Of a stretch of 64,000 nt of DNA, positions 9,063-17,659 are shown piece after piece (the first letter of the stretch is position 1; each line of letters opens with the position of its first letter). The stretch comes from RBG-16-49-21 sp040768125. Lineage in GTDB: Bacteria; Spirochaetota; UBA4802; UBA5550. The stretch covers positions 248,001 to 312,000 of the forward strand of contig JAXGNG010000002.1 in the NCBI GenBank assembly GCA_040768125.1, read 5' to 3'. The position numbers and the translations under genes are program-made. Under the pieces are notes generated by a model, which worked only from the letters and a program-made list of their open reading frames with translations, had not been told where the DNA came from and made no database searches.

Positions 9063-9112
9063 TTGACTTTCCCGCCTTGATTCGAATACAGTTTAAAAAC
9101 TGAACTATGTTC
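9063..9112 (+). promoter_or_regulatory. Candidate promoter and operators of the 9-19 kb operon
   Basis: TTGACT at 9063-9068 and TACAGT at 9087-9092 are 18 bases apart and fit a sigma-70 promoter. Two dyads overlap it: CAGTTT-aa-AAACTG at 9089-9102, covering the -10 hexamer, and GAAC-tat-GTTC at 9102-9112, just after the expected start point. Their placement suits a repressor such as the TetR protein encoded at 16987 in the same operon. Inferred from sequence only. Confidence 0.4.
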
Positions 9113-9139
9113 GATATTTCCGATGCGGAGGGTCCTGCC

Positions 9140-9970
9140 ATGACGAAAACCCTCGAAGGGAAGGTCGCCCTGATTACCGGGGCGGGTAAGAAAACCGGCA
9201 TCGGGTACGCCATCGCGAGAAAACTCGCCTCCCTCGGTGCGGATGTCATTATCGCCGACCTCGGGAGGGAAGACGCTTCATCTCCCGTAAAAACCGGGGC
9301 CCTCGGCGAGATGGAAACGATCGCGTCGGAACTCTCGAAGGAATTCGATGTCGCCGCCCTGGCGGTCCCCTGCGACGTCACCGACCCCTCCTCGATCGGC
9401 GCCATGGCCGACGCGATCCGCGAACGTTTCGGTAAGATCGACATCCTCTGCAACAACGCCGGGGCCTCCTTCGGCGTTCCCAATTCCGTCATGAACTACG
9501 ACGAGTCCGCCTGGATACGGACCATCGACGTGAATCTCCACGGCGTGTTCCGCGTTTCTCGCGCCGTCATACCAATGATGGGAAAGGGCGGGACGATCGT
9601 CAACACATCGTCCCGGGCCGGGAAGGTGCCGCCACTCTTCAACGGCGCCTACGCCGTGGCCAAGGCGGGCGTGATCATGCTCACGAAGGTGATGGCCAGG
9701 GAGCTTGCCGGGGCGGGGATACGGGTGAACGCCGTATGCCCGGGCCAGGTGATGACCGATCTTGAAAAGTGGCGTTTCGAGCTCGAGGCCAAGTTCTACA
9801 AGACTACGCCGGAGGAGCGCGAGAGGGAAATGTGCAGGACCATCCCCCTCGGAAGGATCGGCTCAATCGAAGAGATCGCTAACCTCGTCGCCTTTCTCGC
9901 CTCGGAGGAATCATCTTACATGACGGGCCAGGCGGTAAACATTTCCGGGGGCCAGCTGATGGAGTGCTGA
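9140..9970 (+). CDS. Short-chain dehydrogenase/reductase, first gene of the operon
   Basis: Classical FabG-like SDR of about 276 residues. Motifs: TGAGKKTGIG cofactor loop, CDVTD acidic segment, NNAGASFG, NTSSRAGK serine, YAVAKAG catalytic Tyr/Lys, and the C-terminal SSYMTGQAVNISGG typical of the family. The start at 9140 is preferred because GGAGG lies nine bases before it; the frame is open back to 9107 but without a ribosome site. It is 49 bases from the lyase gene downstream. A likely role is oxidation or reduction of a hydroxyl/keto group on the operon's substrate; the exact reaction cannot be read from sequence. Confidence 0.92.
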   Translation: MTKTLEGKVALITGAGKKTGIGYAIARKLASLGADVIIADLGREDASSPVKTGALGEMETIASELSKEFDVAALAVPCDVTDPSSIGAMADAIRERFGKIDILCNNAGASFGVPNSVMNYDESAWIRTIDVNLHGVFRVSRAVIPMMGKGGTIVNTSSRAGKVPPLFNGAYAVAKAGVIMLTKVMARELAGAGIRVNAVCPGQVMTDLEKWRFELEAKFYKTTPEEREREMCRTIPLGRIGSIEEIANLVAFLASEESSYMTGQAVNISGGQLMEC

Positions 9971-10019
9971 GGCCGCCGGTAATGCCGGCCGCCGTATACC
10001 GATACAGGGGGAGGTCGTG

Positions 10020-11720
10020 ATGGCGGACATTGGGGCACAGCTCGTTGAAAAGGCGTTGGTCGCGAAAAACGTCGAGTACATCTTTACCCTGAGCGGGGGG
10101 CACATCACCCCGATCTACCAGTTCCTCGAGAACTCCAGAATCAAAATCTTCGACACGCGCCACGAGCAGGCCGCGGTCTACATGGCCGAGGCGTGGGGGC
10201 GGATGACGCGGCGGCCGGGGATCGCCATGGTAACCGCGGGGCCCGGGTTCACCAACGCGCTCTCCGCCGTGGCAAACGCGAACATGGCGAACTCTCCCCT
10301 GGTGCTCATCTCCGGGTGCGTGGGGCTGGAGTGCTGCGAGAAGCTCGATCTCCAGGACATGCGCCAGGCGCCGGTCATCGAGCCCATGGTGAAGAAGGCC
10401 CTGGTGTGCCACACCCCGGAGCGGATACCTGAGTTCATCGACATGGCCTACCGCACGGCCATGTCTGGCAGGCCTGGTCCCGTCTACCTGGAGCTCCCCG
10501 TGGACGTGCTGAACGCGCCGATCGATCCCGCCTCGCCGAAGATCAAGGAGCTGAACACCCTCGTTGACTCGAGGCCCGTTGACATGGCGAAGGCACGGGA
10601 GGCCCTTGACCTCATTGAAAGTGCCGAGCGGCCGGTGCTGATCGCCGGGAGCGGCGCCTGGTATTCAGACGCGGGGGAAGCGCTCACGGCCTTCGCGGAG
10701 AAGACCGGCATCCCCGTCTTCACCTCGGCCCTGGGGCGCGGCACGATCCCCGACACGCACCCCCTCTGCTTCGAGTCCTCCCTGGCGATCCGCCCCGGTG
10801 CGGCGTTATTCGCCAACCTGAACACTGACCTGGTGGTCCTCCTGGGGGCGCGCGTCAGCCTCTATTACATATTCGGGGATATCTTCCAGAAGAGCGCGAA
10901 GTTCATCCAGGTGGACCTCAAGCCGGAGGAGATCGGGCGCAACAGGACCATCGACCTTCCCGTGATGAGCGACGTGCGCGCCTTTCTCGATGCCTGCGCC
11001 TCCGTCGTGGATGAGCGGAAGAAGGGCGCCGCCCTGAAACGGCGCTTCGCCCCCTGGGTTGGGCGGCTCCGCGAAGCGGACGGTGAATCCAAGGCCACCC
11101 AGGCGCCCAATTGGGAGAGCGACAAGGTCCCGATCCTGCCCATACGCCTGGCCCGGGAGGTGAACGACTTCATGAGCGGCGAGGACGACATCGTCGTCGC
11201 CGACGGCGGGGACACCCAGATATGGATGGGGATGACCAGGACCATCCGCAGGGCGGGGCGGTACCTCGATTCCGGCCTGTACGGGTGCCTCGCCGTGGGG
11301 CTCCCCTACGCCAACGCCGCGAAGCTCCTCCATCCCGACAAGAGGGTCTGCCTGATAATCGGCGACGGCTCCGTGGGCTTCAACTTCATGGAATTCGAGA
11401 CCGCCATCAGGAAAAAGCTCCCCATTGTCGTGGTGGTGAACAACGACCTCGGGTGGGGAATGATCCGCCACAGCCAGGAACTCCGTCTCGGCCACGCCAT
11501 CGCCGCGGGAACCCATATCGGCAACGTGCCGTATCATAAGCTCGTGGAGGACCTGGGAGGCAGGGGAATGCTCGTGGAGAGTCCCGATGATATCCGTCCC
11601 GCCCTGGAGGAGGCCTTCGCCTCGGGGGAGACCGTGTGCGTCAACGTCATGACCGACCCGACGCCCATTAGCCCGGGCAGCGTGGCCCTGGCGAACCTGG
11701 GGGGATACAAGGCGCAGTGA
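10020..11720 (+). CDS. Thiamine-diphosphate enzyme, acetolactate synthase / 2-hydroxyacyl-CoA lyase type
   Basis: About 566 residues in the three-domain POX/ALS fold. The cofactor-activating Glu49 sits in TRHEQAAVYMAEAWGR, the central domain has AGSGAWYSDAG, and the TPP/Mg motif runs from GDGS (448-451) to NN about 25 residues on. A strong GGGGGAGG precedes the ATG at 10020; a GTG three bases earlier is the alternative. The family includes acetolactate synthase, oxalyl-CoA decarboxylase and 2-hydroxyacyl-CoA lyase. With no regulatory subunit or ilv genes nearby, and an aldehyde-oxidising gene 30 bases downstream, a carbon-carbon lyase or decarboxylase releasing an aldehyde is my preferred reading, as inference. 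Confidence 0.88.
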   Translation: MADIGAQLVEKALVAKNVEYIFTLSGGHITPIYQFLENSRIKIFDTRHEQAAVYMAEAWGRMTRRPGIAMVTAGPGFTNALSAVANANMANSPLVLISGCVGLECCEKLDLQDMRQAPVIEPMVKKALVCHTPERIPEFIDMAYRTAMSGRPGPVYLELPVDVLNAPIDPASPKIKELNTLVDSRPVDMAKAREALDLIESAERPVLIAGSGAWYSDAGEALTAFAEKTGIPVFTSALGRGTIPDTHPLCFESSLAIRPGAALFANLNTDLVVLLGARVSLYYIFGDIFQKSAKFIQVDLKPEEIGRNRTIDLPVMSDVRAFLDACASVVDERKKGAALKRRFAPWVGRLREADGESKATQAPNWESDKVPILPIRLAREVNDFMSGEDDIVVADGGDTQIWMGMTRTIRRAGRYLDSGLYGCLAVGLPYANAAKLLHPDKRVCLIIGDGSVGFNFMEFETAIRKKLPIVVVVNNDLGWGMIRHSQELRLGHAIAAGTHIGNVPYHKLVEDLGGRGMLVESPDDIRPALEEAFASGETVCVNVMTDPTPISPGSVALANLGGYKAQ

Positions 11721-11750
11721 AAAAGTCCCTGACAACGGTGGCGCGGCGGT

Positions 11751-13589
11751 GTGGCCGTGTCTGATGACTCCTACGGAAGGATCGCCGACGTCGATCTCGC
11801 GGAGGGAACCGTCGCCTTCAGGCGGCTCCCTGACGGCGACGTCCGCCGCTTCCTCGGCGGCGGGGGCATCGCCGCGAAGCTCCTCATCGACTCCGATGAC
11901 GGGGACGTGATCATCATCGCAAACGGCCTCCTGACGGGGCTCCCGGTCCCCACGGCGTGCAAGACCTCGCTTCTCTTCAGGTCGCCCCTCACGGGGGTTC
12001 TCGGCGAGACGAGCGTGGGGGGCATGTGGGGCGCCGAGCTCCGTAAAACCGGGATCGACATCATCATCATACGGGGCGAGAGCCCGAATCCGGCATACCT
12101 GTTCATTTCCGACGGCGCCGTGGAGATCCGTGACGCCGCAGCGCTCTGGGGCATGGATACCTTCGAGGCCCACGACGCCCTGGCGTCGGCCCTTCCCCCG
12201 GGGTCCAGGATCGGTGTCATCGGCCCCGCCGGTGAGAGGGGGGTCCTCTTCGCCTCCATCATGTTCGAGGGGGCCGTGCCCCGCGCCGCGGGCAGGACCG
12301 GCGGCGGGGCGGTTTTCGGCGCGAAAAAGATAAAGGGAATCGCCGTGAAGGGATCGGGCCGCCCGGTCCCGGCCGACCCCGGGGGCCTGAGGGAGCGCGT
12401 CCGGGGCCTGATCCCTGACATCAGGAAGAAAGCGGAAAAGCTCCACCTCGACGGCACGGGGGGGAGCGTGCCCTACCGCGAGGCAGTGGGGGACCTTCCC
12501 ATCAGGAACTTTTCCGCCGGCACCTGGCCTGAGGGGGCGGCGAAGATAGCCGGAAGCGTCTACGGGGAGGGGAGGAACAGGAAGCACCTGGCGTGCTTTG
12601 CATGCCCCATCGCCTGCGCAAAGTCCATCGAGGTCACGACGAGGGACCGCGCGGGGGTGAAGACCTCCCAGCCGGAGTATGAAACCATCGCCGCCTTCGG
12701 GTCCAACCTCCTGAATGACGACCCCGAGGAGCTGGCCCTCCAGAACAGGCTCTGCAACCGTTACGGTATCGACACCATCTCCGCGGGAGTGGTCATCGGC
12801 TTTCTCTTCGAGTGCGTTGAGCGCGGGATCGTTACCAGGGAGGATATTGGCCGGGAAGGGGTCGAACCCGCCTGGGGCAACAACGCGGCGATACGCGAGC
12901 TTATACGGATGATCGCCTTTCGCGAGGGGATCGGTGACCTCCTTGCAGACGGGGTGAGGCGCGCGGCGGAGAAAATCGGCAGGGGAAGCGGGGCCTTCGC
13001 GGTCCATTCCCGGGGCCTGGAACTCCCGATGCACGATCCGCGGGGGTTTGTCAGCTCCGCCGTGACCTACGCCACGGGGAACCGCGGCGGGTCCCACAAC
13101 GAGTCGATGGCCTACTACGTGGAACAGGGAATGACGATCAGCGGCATGGGCTTCCCGGAGAGGGTCGACCCCCACGCGTCGTCGGGCAAGGGTGAGATCA
13201 CGGCGAAGATGCAGAACCTGAGCGCGGTCTTCGACGCCCTGGGGCTCTGCAAGTTCCTGATGATCGGGGGCGTGGGCCCCGGGGAGCTCCGGGATTTCCT
13301 CGAGGGGGCCGCGGGAATATCACTCACGGAGAAAGAGCTTCTTGACACGGGAGACAGGATCTATACAATAAAAAGGCTCTACAACCAGCGCCTCGGCGCA
13401 GGGAGGGAAAGCGATGTCGTTTCCGACAGGGTGATCGCGGAACGGCGCGGATCCGGCGGAGCGGCCGGCGTCCTGCCGGATCTCGACATCATGAAGGATG
13501 AGTTGTACCGGTTTCGCGGATGGGACCGCGAGGGGCGCGTGACGGAGGAGCACGCCCGCTTCCTCGGCCTGGAGGAGTACCTTCCATGA
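11751..13589 (+). CDS. Aldehyde:ferredoxin oxidoreductase (tungsten pterin, 4Fe-4S)
   Basis: 612 residues, the usual length for the AOR family. It oxidises aldehydes to carboxylates, passing electrons to ferredoxin, in the cytoplasm. The N-terminal domain has FLGGGGIAAKLL and an SPLTG / GGMWGAELRKTG pair typical of pterin binding; the cluster ligands are Cys282, Cys285 and Cys289 (CFACPIAC) with a fourth at Cys500 in ALGLC. DPRGF and a TGNRGGSHN segment are also present. The start appears to be GTG at 11751 (a second GTG at 11757). Its place behind the lyase suggests it clears the aldehyde made there. Organisms with AOR normally need tungstate uptake, which is not in this window. Confidence 0.93.
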   Translation: MAVSDDSYGRIADVDLAEGTVAFRRLPDGDVRRFLGGGGIAAKLLIDSDDGDVIIIANGLLTGLPVPTACKTSLLFRSPLTGVLGETSVGGMWGAELRKTGIDIIIIRGESPNPAYLFISDGAVEIRDAAALWGMDTFEAHDALASALPPGSRIGVIGPAGERGVLFASIMFEGAVPRAAGRTGGGAVFGAKKIKGIAVKGSGRPVPADPGGLRERVRGLIPDIRKKAEKLHLDGTGGSVPYREAVGDLPIRNFSAGTWPEGAAKIAGSVYGEGRNRKHLACFACPIACAKSIEVTTRDRAGVKTSQPEYETIAAFGSNLLNDDPEELALQNRLCNRYGIDTISAGVVIGFLFECVERGIVTREDIGREGVEPAWGNNAAIRELIRMIAFREGIGDLLADGVRRAAEKIGRGSGAFAVHSRGLELPMHDPRGFVSSAVTYATGNRGGSHNESMAYYVEQGMTISGMGFPERVDPHASSGKGEITAKMQNLSAVFDALGLCKFLMIGGVGPGELRDFLEGAAGISLTEKELLDTGDRIYTIKRLYNQRLGAGRESDVVSDRVIAERRGSGGAAGVLPDLDIMKDELYRFRGWDREGRVTEEHARFLGLEEYLP

Positions 13590-13648
13590 CGGGCGCGGCG
13601 GCACCCCCGGCGGTTCGCAAGTAACTGTTTACTTCAAGGAGGAACGGT

Positions 13649-14578
13649 ATGGACCCTGCAGCCCTGGATCAGGTACGGTTGAATTTCAGTCCCCAGGGGC
13701 TTCTCGTCATCAACGCGGCGATCGGCATCATGATGCTCGGCGTCGCCCTCGACCTGAAGCTCGACGACTTCAAGAGGATCTTCGTGAAACCGAAAGCGCC
13801 CGCCGTGGGTCTCGCCGCGCAGTTCATACTCCTGCCGGCCTTTACCTTCCTTCTCACCCTGATCATCAGGCCCGCCCCGTCGATCGCGCTCGGCATGATC
13901 CTCGTGGCGGCCTGCCCCGGTGGCAACCTCTCGAACATCATCACCTACCTGGCGAAGGGGAATACCGCCGTGTCGATCAGCATGACGGCGGTCTCGACGC
14001 TCGCCGCCATCGTGATGACGCCCCTGAACCTGGCGATATGGGGCGGCCTCAACCCGGCCACGGCGGCCATCCTCCGGCAGGTGAGCCTGAGCCCCTTCGA
14101 CGTGTTCTTTACCATCGTCGTGATCCTGGGGATACCCATGGCGATAGGCATGACGGTCTCGCGCATCTTTCCCGGCCTGGCGGACAGGGTGCGAAAGCCC
14201 TTCAAGATATTCTCCCTGGTCTTTTTTATCATCATCGTGGCCGGTGCCCTGGGGGCGAACTGGCAGCATTTTCTCAACTACGTGAACATCGTCATCCTGG
14301 CGGTCTTCATCCACAACCTCCTTGCCCTGAACATCGGCTGGTGGTCCGGGAAGCTCCTCCGGCTTTCCGAACGCGATTCCCGGGCGGTCTCCATCGAGGT
14401 GGGTATACAGAATTCCGCCCTGGGTCTCGTCCTCGTGTTCAATTTCTTCGGGGGCCTCGGGGGCATGGCGATACTCGTGGCCTGGTGGGGCATCTGGCAC
14501 ATCATCGCGGGTCTTGCCGCCGCTTTTTTCTTTTCAAGAAGAAAGATTCCCGTGGGTGAGGCGGCGGAGGCGGCGTAA
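13649..14578 (+). CDS. Bile acid:sodium symporter family (BASS) transporter
   Basis: 309 residues, about nine or ten TM helices. The CPGGNLSN motif within TM4 and a repeated helix-break region are typical of the BASS/SLC10 fold, which imports organic anions with Na+. AAGGAGG precedes the ATG with good spacing. Bacterial members carry substrates such as pantoate, 2-keto acids or steroids, so the name does not fix the substrate. Its place in the operon argues that it brings in, or exports, the carboxylate handled by the neighbouring enzymes. Confidence 0.88.
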   Translation: MDPAALDQVRLNFSPQGLLVINAAIGIMMLGVALDLKLDDFKRIFVKPKAPAVGLAAQFILLPAFTFLLTLIIRPAPSIALGMILVAACPGGNLSNIITYLAKGNTAVSISMTAVSTLAAIVMTPLNLAIWGGLNPATAAILRQVSLSPFDVFFTIVVILGIPMAIGMTVSRIFPGLADRVRKPFKIFSLVFFIIIVAGALGANWQHFLNYVNIVILAVFIHNLLALNIGWWSGKLLRLSERDSRAVSIEVGIQNSALGLVLVFNFFGGLGGMAILVAWWGIWHIIAGLAAAFFFSRRKIPVGEAAEAA

Positions 14579-14612
14579 GGACGCCCGGCAGATATTTGCA
14601 AGGAGATGAACA

Positions 14613-16133
14613 ATGGAACCGCTCGATGAAATGGGGATAGGATGCGAAAATGGCGCGGGCCTCGCGGACAGGCGGTCTCCCCTGCGGCGAATGGCCTATC
14701 TCCTCGTCGCCCTCTTCGTCATGGGGATTATTATCCTGGCGCCGGCGCCCGGCCCCCTGGAAAGGGCGGGGGAAACGGTGCCCCTCACCTGGGCGGGGAA
14801 GGCGACCCTGGCGATCCTCTCCGCCGCCATCATCCTCTGGGTTACCGAGGTGATCCCCTTCAGCGTCACGGCCCTTGCCGTCATGGTGCTGGTTCCCCTC
14901 TTCGGCATCGATACCTTCGCCAGCGTGATCAAGCTCGGCTTCGGCAACCCCATCATCGTGTTCTTTATCGGGGTGCTGATGCTCTCCTCTGCGTTCACGC
15001 GGACGGGACTGGGAAGGCGCCTGAGCCTTCTCATCATCGCGGTCATGGGCACGAGGACACGGATGGTTATCCTGGGGTTCATCATCGTGGGGGCCATGCT
15101 CTCAATGTGGGTCACGGACATGGCCGTGGCCGCCATGCTTCTCCCCATCGGCGTGGCGATACTGAAGCAGGCGGGAATGAAGCCCCTGGAGAGCGATTTC
15201 GGGAGGGGGCTCATGATCTCCTGCGCATGGGGTCCCCTGATCGGCGGGATCGCCACACCGGCGGGGTGCGGCCCCAATATTCTCGCCATCGGCTTCCTGA
15301 AGCAGCTCGCCGGGGTCAATATCGATTTTCTCACCTGGATGAGCCTGGGACTGCCCGCCTCGCTCCTCATGATCCCCGCAGGATGGCTCATCATCATAAA
15401 GATGTTTCCCCCGGAGATCGACCGGCTCCCCTTCACGAAGGAAGAACTCCTTTCGAAGGGCGCCGCGGAGGGCGGCCTCGCCGCGCGCGAGGTCTGGACA
15501 ATCGTTATCTTCCTCGCCGTTATCGCCACCTGGCTTGCCTCGCCCCTGGTGAAGGATCTCACGGCGGGGCGCGTGGACATCCCGATGCAGGCCGTGGCCC
15601 TGGGGGGCGCCGTGTTCCTTTTCCTTCCCGGCATCGACGTCCTCACCTGGCAGGAAGCCAAGCAGGACGTCGACTGGGGCGGCATCATCCTGATCTGCGC
15701 GGGCATCTCCCTCGGCATGGTGGTCTACCAGACCGGGGCCGCCCGGTGGGCCGCCTGGCTCATCCTGGAGCCGGTGATGCGGCTTCCCGGGGCGGTGCGG
15801 GTTTTCGCCATCGTTGTCGTGGTCTGCCTGCTCCACATGGCCTTTTCAAGCAACACGGTCACGGGGACCATTATCATTCCCCTCCTGATCGCCCTGGCGA
15901 AGGACCTGAACATCAACCCCTGGATCATATGCGCTCCCGCGGCCTTCTCGTCATCCCTTGCCTTCATACTTGTCACGGAATCGCCGACGAACGTTATCCC
16001 CTATTCAGCGGGATATTTTTCCATCAGGGACATGGCGAAGGCGGGGGTCGTCATGACCCTGGCGGCGGCACTCTGCGTGGCGACGGCCATCGTCGTCGTG
16101 GGTGGCATCACGGGGAGCTATACCATATGGTAG
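14613..16133 (+). CDS. SLC13/DASS family anion permease
   Basis: 506 residues with roughly 11-13 TM helices. Family signatures: the hairpin/ligand segment around GIATPAGCGPN (SNT-like in relatives) and the C-terminal AFSSSLAFILVTESPTN segment. Members carry dicarboxylates, citrate or sulfate with Na+. AAGGAG precedes the ATG. It is 34 bases after the BASS gene and nine bases before the next SDR, so it is clearly part of the operon. Two unrelated carboxylate carriers in one operon suggests uptake of a substrate and export of a product, as inference. Confidence 0.88.
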   Translation: MEPLDEMGIGCENGAGLADRRSPLRRMAYLLVALFVMGIIILAPAPGPLERAGETVPLTWAGKATLAILSAAIILWVTEVIPFSVTALAVMVLVPLFGIDTFASVIKLGFGNPIIVFFIGVLMLSSAFTRTGLGRRLSLLIIAVMGTRTRMVILGFIIVGAMLSMWVTDMAVAAMLLPIGVAILKQAGMKPLESDFGRGLMISCAWGPLIGGIATPAGCGPNILAIGFLKQLAGVNIDFLTWMSLGLPASLLMIPAGWLIIIKMFPPEIDRLPFTKEELLSKGAAEGGLAAREVWTIVIFLAVIATWLASPLVKDLTAGRVDIPMQAVALGGAVFLFLPGIDVLTWQEAKQDVDWGGIILICAGISLGMVVYQTGAARWAAWLILEPVMRLPGAVRVFAIVVVVCLLHMAFSSNTVTGTIIIPLLIALAKDLNINPWIICAPAAFSSSLAFILVTESPTNVIPYSAGYFSIRDMAKAGVVMTLAAALCVATAIVVVGGITGSYTIW

Positions 16134-16142
16134 GGGGGCCTC

Positions 16143-16952
16143 ATGCGGCGTGATTTCAGGGACAGGGTGGTGGTGGTCACCGGCGCGGCGAGCGGCATCG
16201 GCAGGGCCCTCTGCGAGCGCTTCGGTAAGGCGGGCGCGATCATCGCCGCCCTCGACATGGACCGGGAGGGACTCGCGCGCCTCGAGGGGGATCTGGAGGC
16301 CTCGGGGGTCAGGGCCCGGGGCTACGAGTGCGACGTGTCGATCGAGGCGTCGTGCCGTGAATCCCTCGGGGCGGTCATACGCGACATGGGGGGCGTGGAT
16401 CTCCTTGTCAACAACGCCGGGATCACCCAGCGGAGCCCCTTCAGGTCCACGGGGATCGGGGTGTACCGGAGGGTGATGGACGTGAATTTTTTCGGCGCCG
16501 TGTCGTGCACCATGGCGGCGGCGGTGAGCCTCGTGGCGAGGCGGGGCATGATCATCGTCACCTCGAGCATCGCGGGATTCGCGCCCCTGGTGGGCCGCAC
16601 GGGGTACTGCGCGAGCAAGCACGCCCTCCACGGATTTTTCCGCACCCTCCGGGCGGAGCTCTCTCCCTCCGGGGTAGGGGTCCTGATCGTATGTCCCGGC
16701 TTCACCCGCACGAACCTCCAGACGCGCGCCCTGGACGGGGACGGCTCGGTGACGGCACATCCCCAGTCGAGGGTAGGTGCGGAATCCACCCCTGAACGGG
16801 TCGCGGAAAAAGTATTCCAGGCCGCCCGGAAGGGGAAAAAGCACCTCGTCCTGAGCGGCACAGGAGTGGTCACGAGATGGATGAACGCCCTTGCCCCCAA
16901 TCTATACGAGAAAATAATGGCCCGGAAGCTCCGCGATGAAATTGCCCGGTAA
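16143..16952 (+). CDS. Short-chain dehydrogenase/reductase, second SDR of the operon
   Basis: 269 residues. TGAASGIG cofactor loop, LDMDREG after strand 2 (NAD-type acidic residue), NNAGITQRS, a TSSIAGFAP serine and YCASKHA catalytic Tyr/Lys. The C-terminal tail is longer and more basic than in FabG-like members and ends with a helical VTRWMNALAPNLYEKIM segment, which resembles membrane-associated lipid-acting SDRs. GGGGGG lies just before the ATG. It is only nine bases after the transporter gene, so translation may be coupled. Confidence 0.9.
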   Translation: MRRDFRDRVVVVTGAASGIGRALCERFGKAGAIIAALDMDREGLARLEGDLEASGVRARGYECDVSIEASCRESLGAVIRDMGGVDLLVNNAGITQRSPFRSTGIGVYRRVMDVNFFGAVSCTMAAAVSLVARRGMIIVTSSIAGFAPLVGRTGYCASKHALHGFFRTLRAELSPSGVGVLIVCPGFTRTNLQTRALDGDGSVTAHPQSRVGAESTPERVAEKVFQAARKGKKHLVLSGTGVVTRWMNALAPNLYEKIMARKLRDEIAR

Positions 16953-16986
16953 AAGGCGGCGGTGAAGGGCGAGGTGGTTCGGCGAG

Positions 16987-17619
16987 ATGGGAGTGAAGGA
17001 ACGGCGCACCAGGGAGAAGGAGAACCGGAGGAGCCAGATACTGGACGCCGCGCGGACCCTGCTGTTTAAAAAAGGCATCCATTCCGTGACGATTCAGCAG
17101 ATCGCGAAGCTCGCGGAACTTAGCGTGGGCACCATCTATTTTTACTATAAAAGCAAGGAGGAGATCTTCGCCGCCCTCCAGGAGGAGGGCCTCGAGATCC
17201 TCCACGAGGCGGTACGGTCCGCCGCGGCGCGCCCGGGCACGGCCTCGGAAAAGATCGAGGCGATCGCCGAGGCCTATTTCGAATTCAGCGAGTCGCACCG
17301 TGACTACTACCATATCATAAACTACTTCCTGTCGGCCCCCCAGGTGATCTTCCCGGACCGGCTCAAGGACCGGATCGACCGCCAGGGCAACCGTACCCTC
17401 TCCCTCATCGAGTCGATCATAGTGGAGGGAGCCGGGAACGGGGAGTTCGGCGGGGTGAATCCCCGACGGTGCGCCGTGGTGCTCTGGGGTCTCCTCTACG
17501 GCATCATCCAGTTCAGGAAGCTCAGGGGGACGATCCTCAAGGACGATGACCAGAGGGAGATCTACCGCTACGGCGTTACGCGGCTGGTCGAGGGAATGAA
17601 GACGAATGGACTGACCTGA
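16987..17619 (+). CDS. TetR/AcrR family transcriptional regulator
   Basis: 210 residues. The N-terminal helix-turn-helix is clear: QILDAARTLLFKKGIHSVTI, then QQIAKLAELSVGTIYFYYKS. The C-terminal ligand domain is helical and typical of fatty-acid/CoA-ester-sensing subfamilies (YYHIINYFLSAPQ). Embedded in the operon between the second SDR and the DUF819 gene, it is probably the local regulator; candidate operators lie at 9089-9112. Ligand unknown. Confidence 0.93.
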   Translation: MGVKERRTREKENRRSQILDAARTLLFKKGIHSVTIQQIAKLAELSVGTIYFYYKSKEEIFAALQEEGLEILHEAVRSAAARPGTASEKIEAIAEAYFEFSESHRDYYHIINYFLSAPQVIFPDRLKDRIDRQGNRTLSLIESIIVEGAGNGEFGGVNPRRCAVVLWGLLYGIIQFRKLRGTILKDDDQREIYRYGVTRLVEGMKTNGLT

Positions 17620-17659
17620 TGATACATCGAAATATTATATCGAGCGCAAGGAGGCTCCC

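Noticed and set aside
10806..13175. Minus-strand frame of 789 codons opposite the lyase and AOR genes
   Set aside because: It spans two conserved genes and the gap between them, which a real gene would not mirror; the translation is compositionally biased and motif-free.
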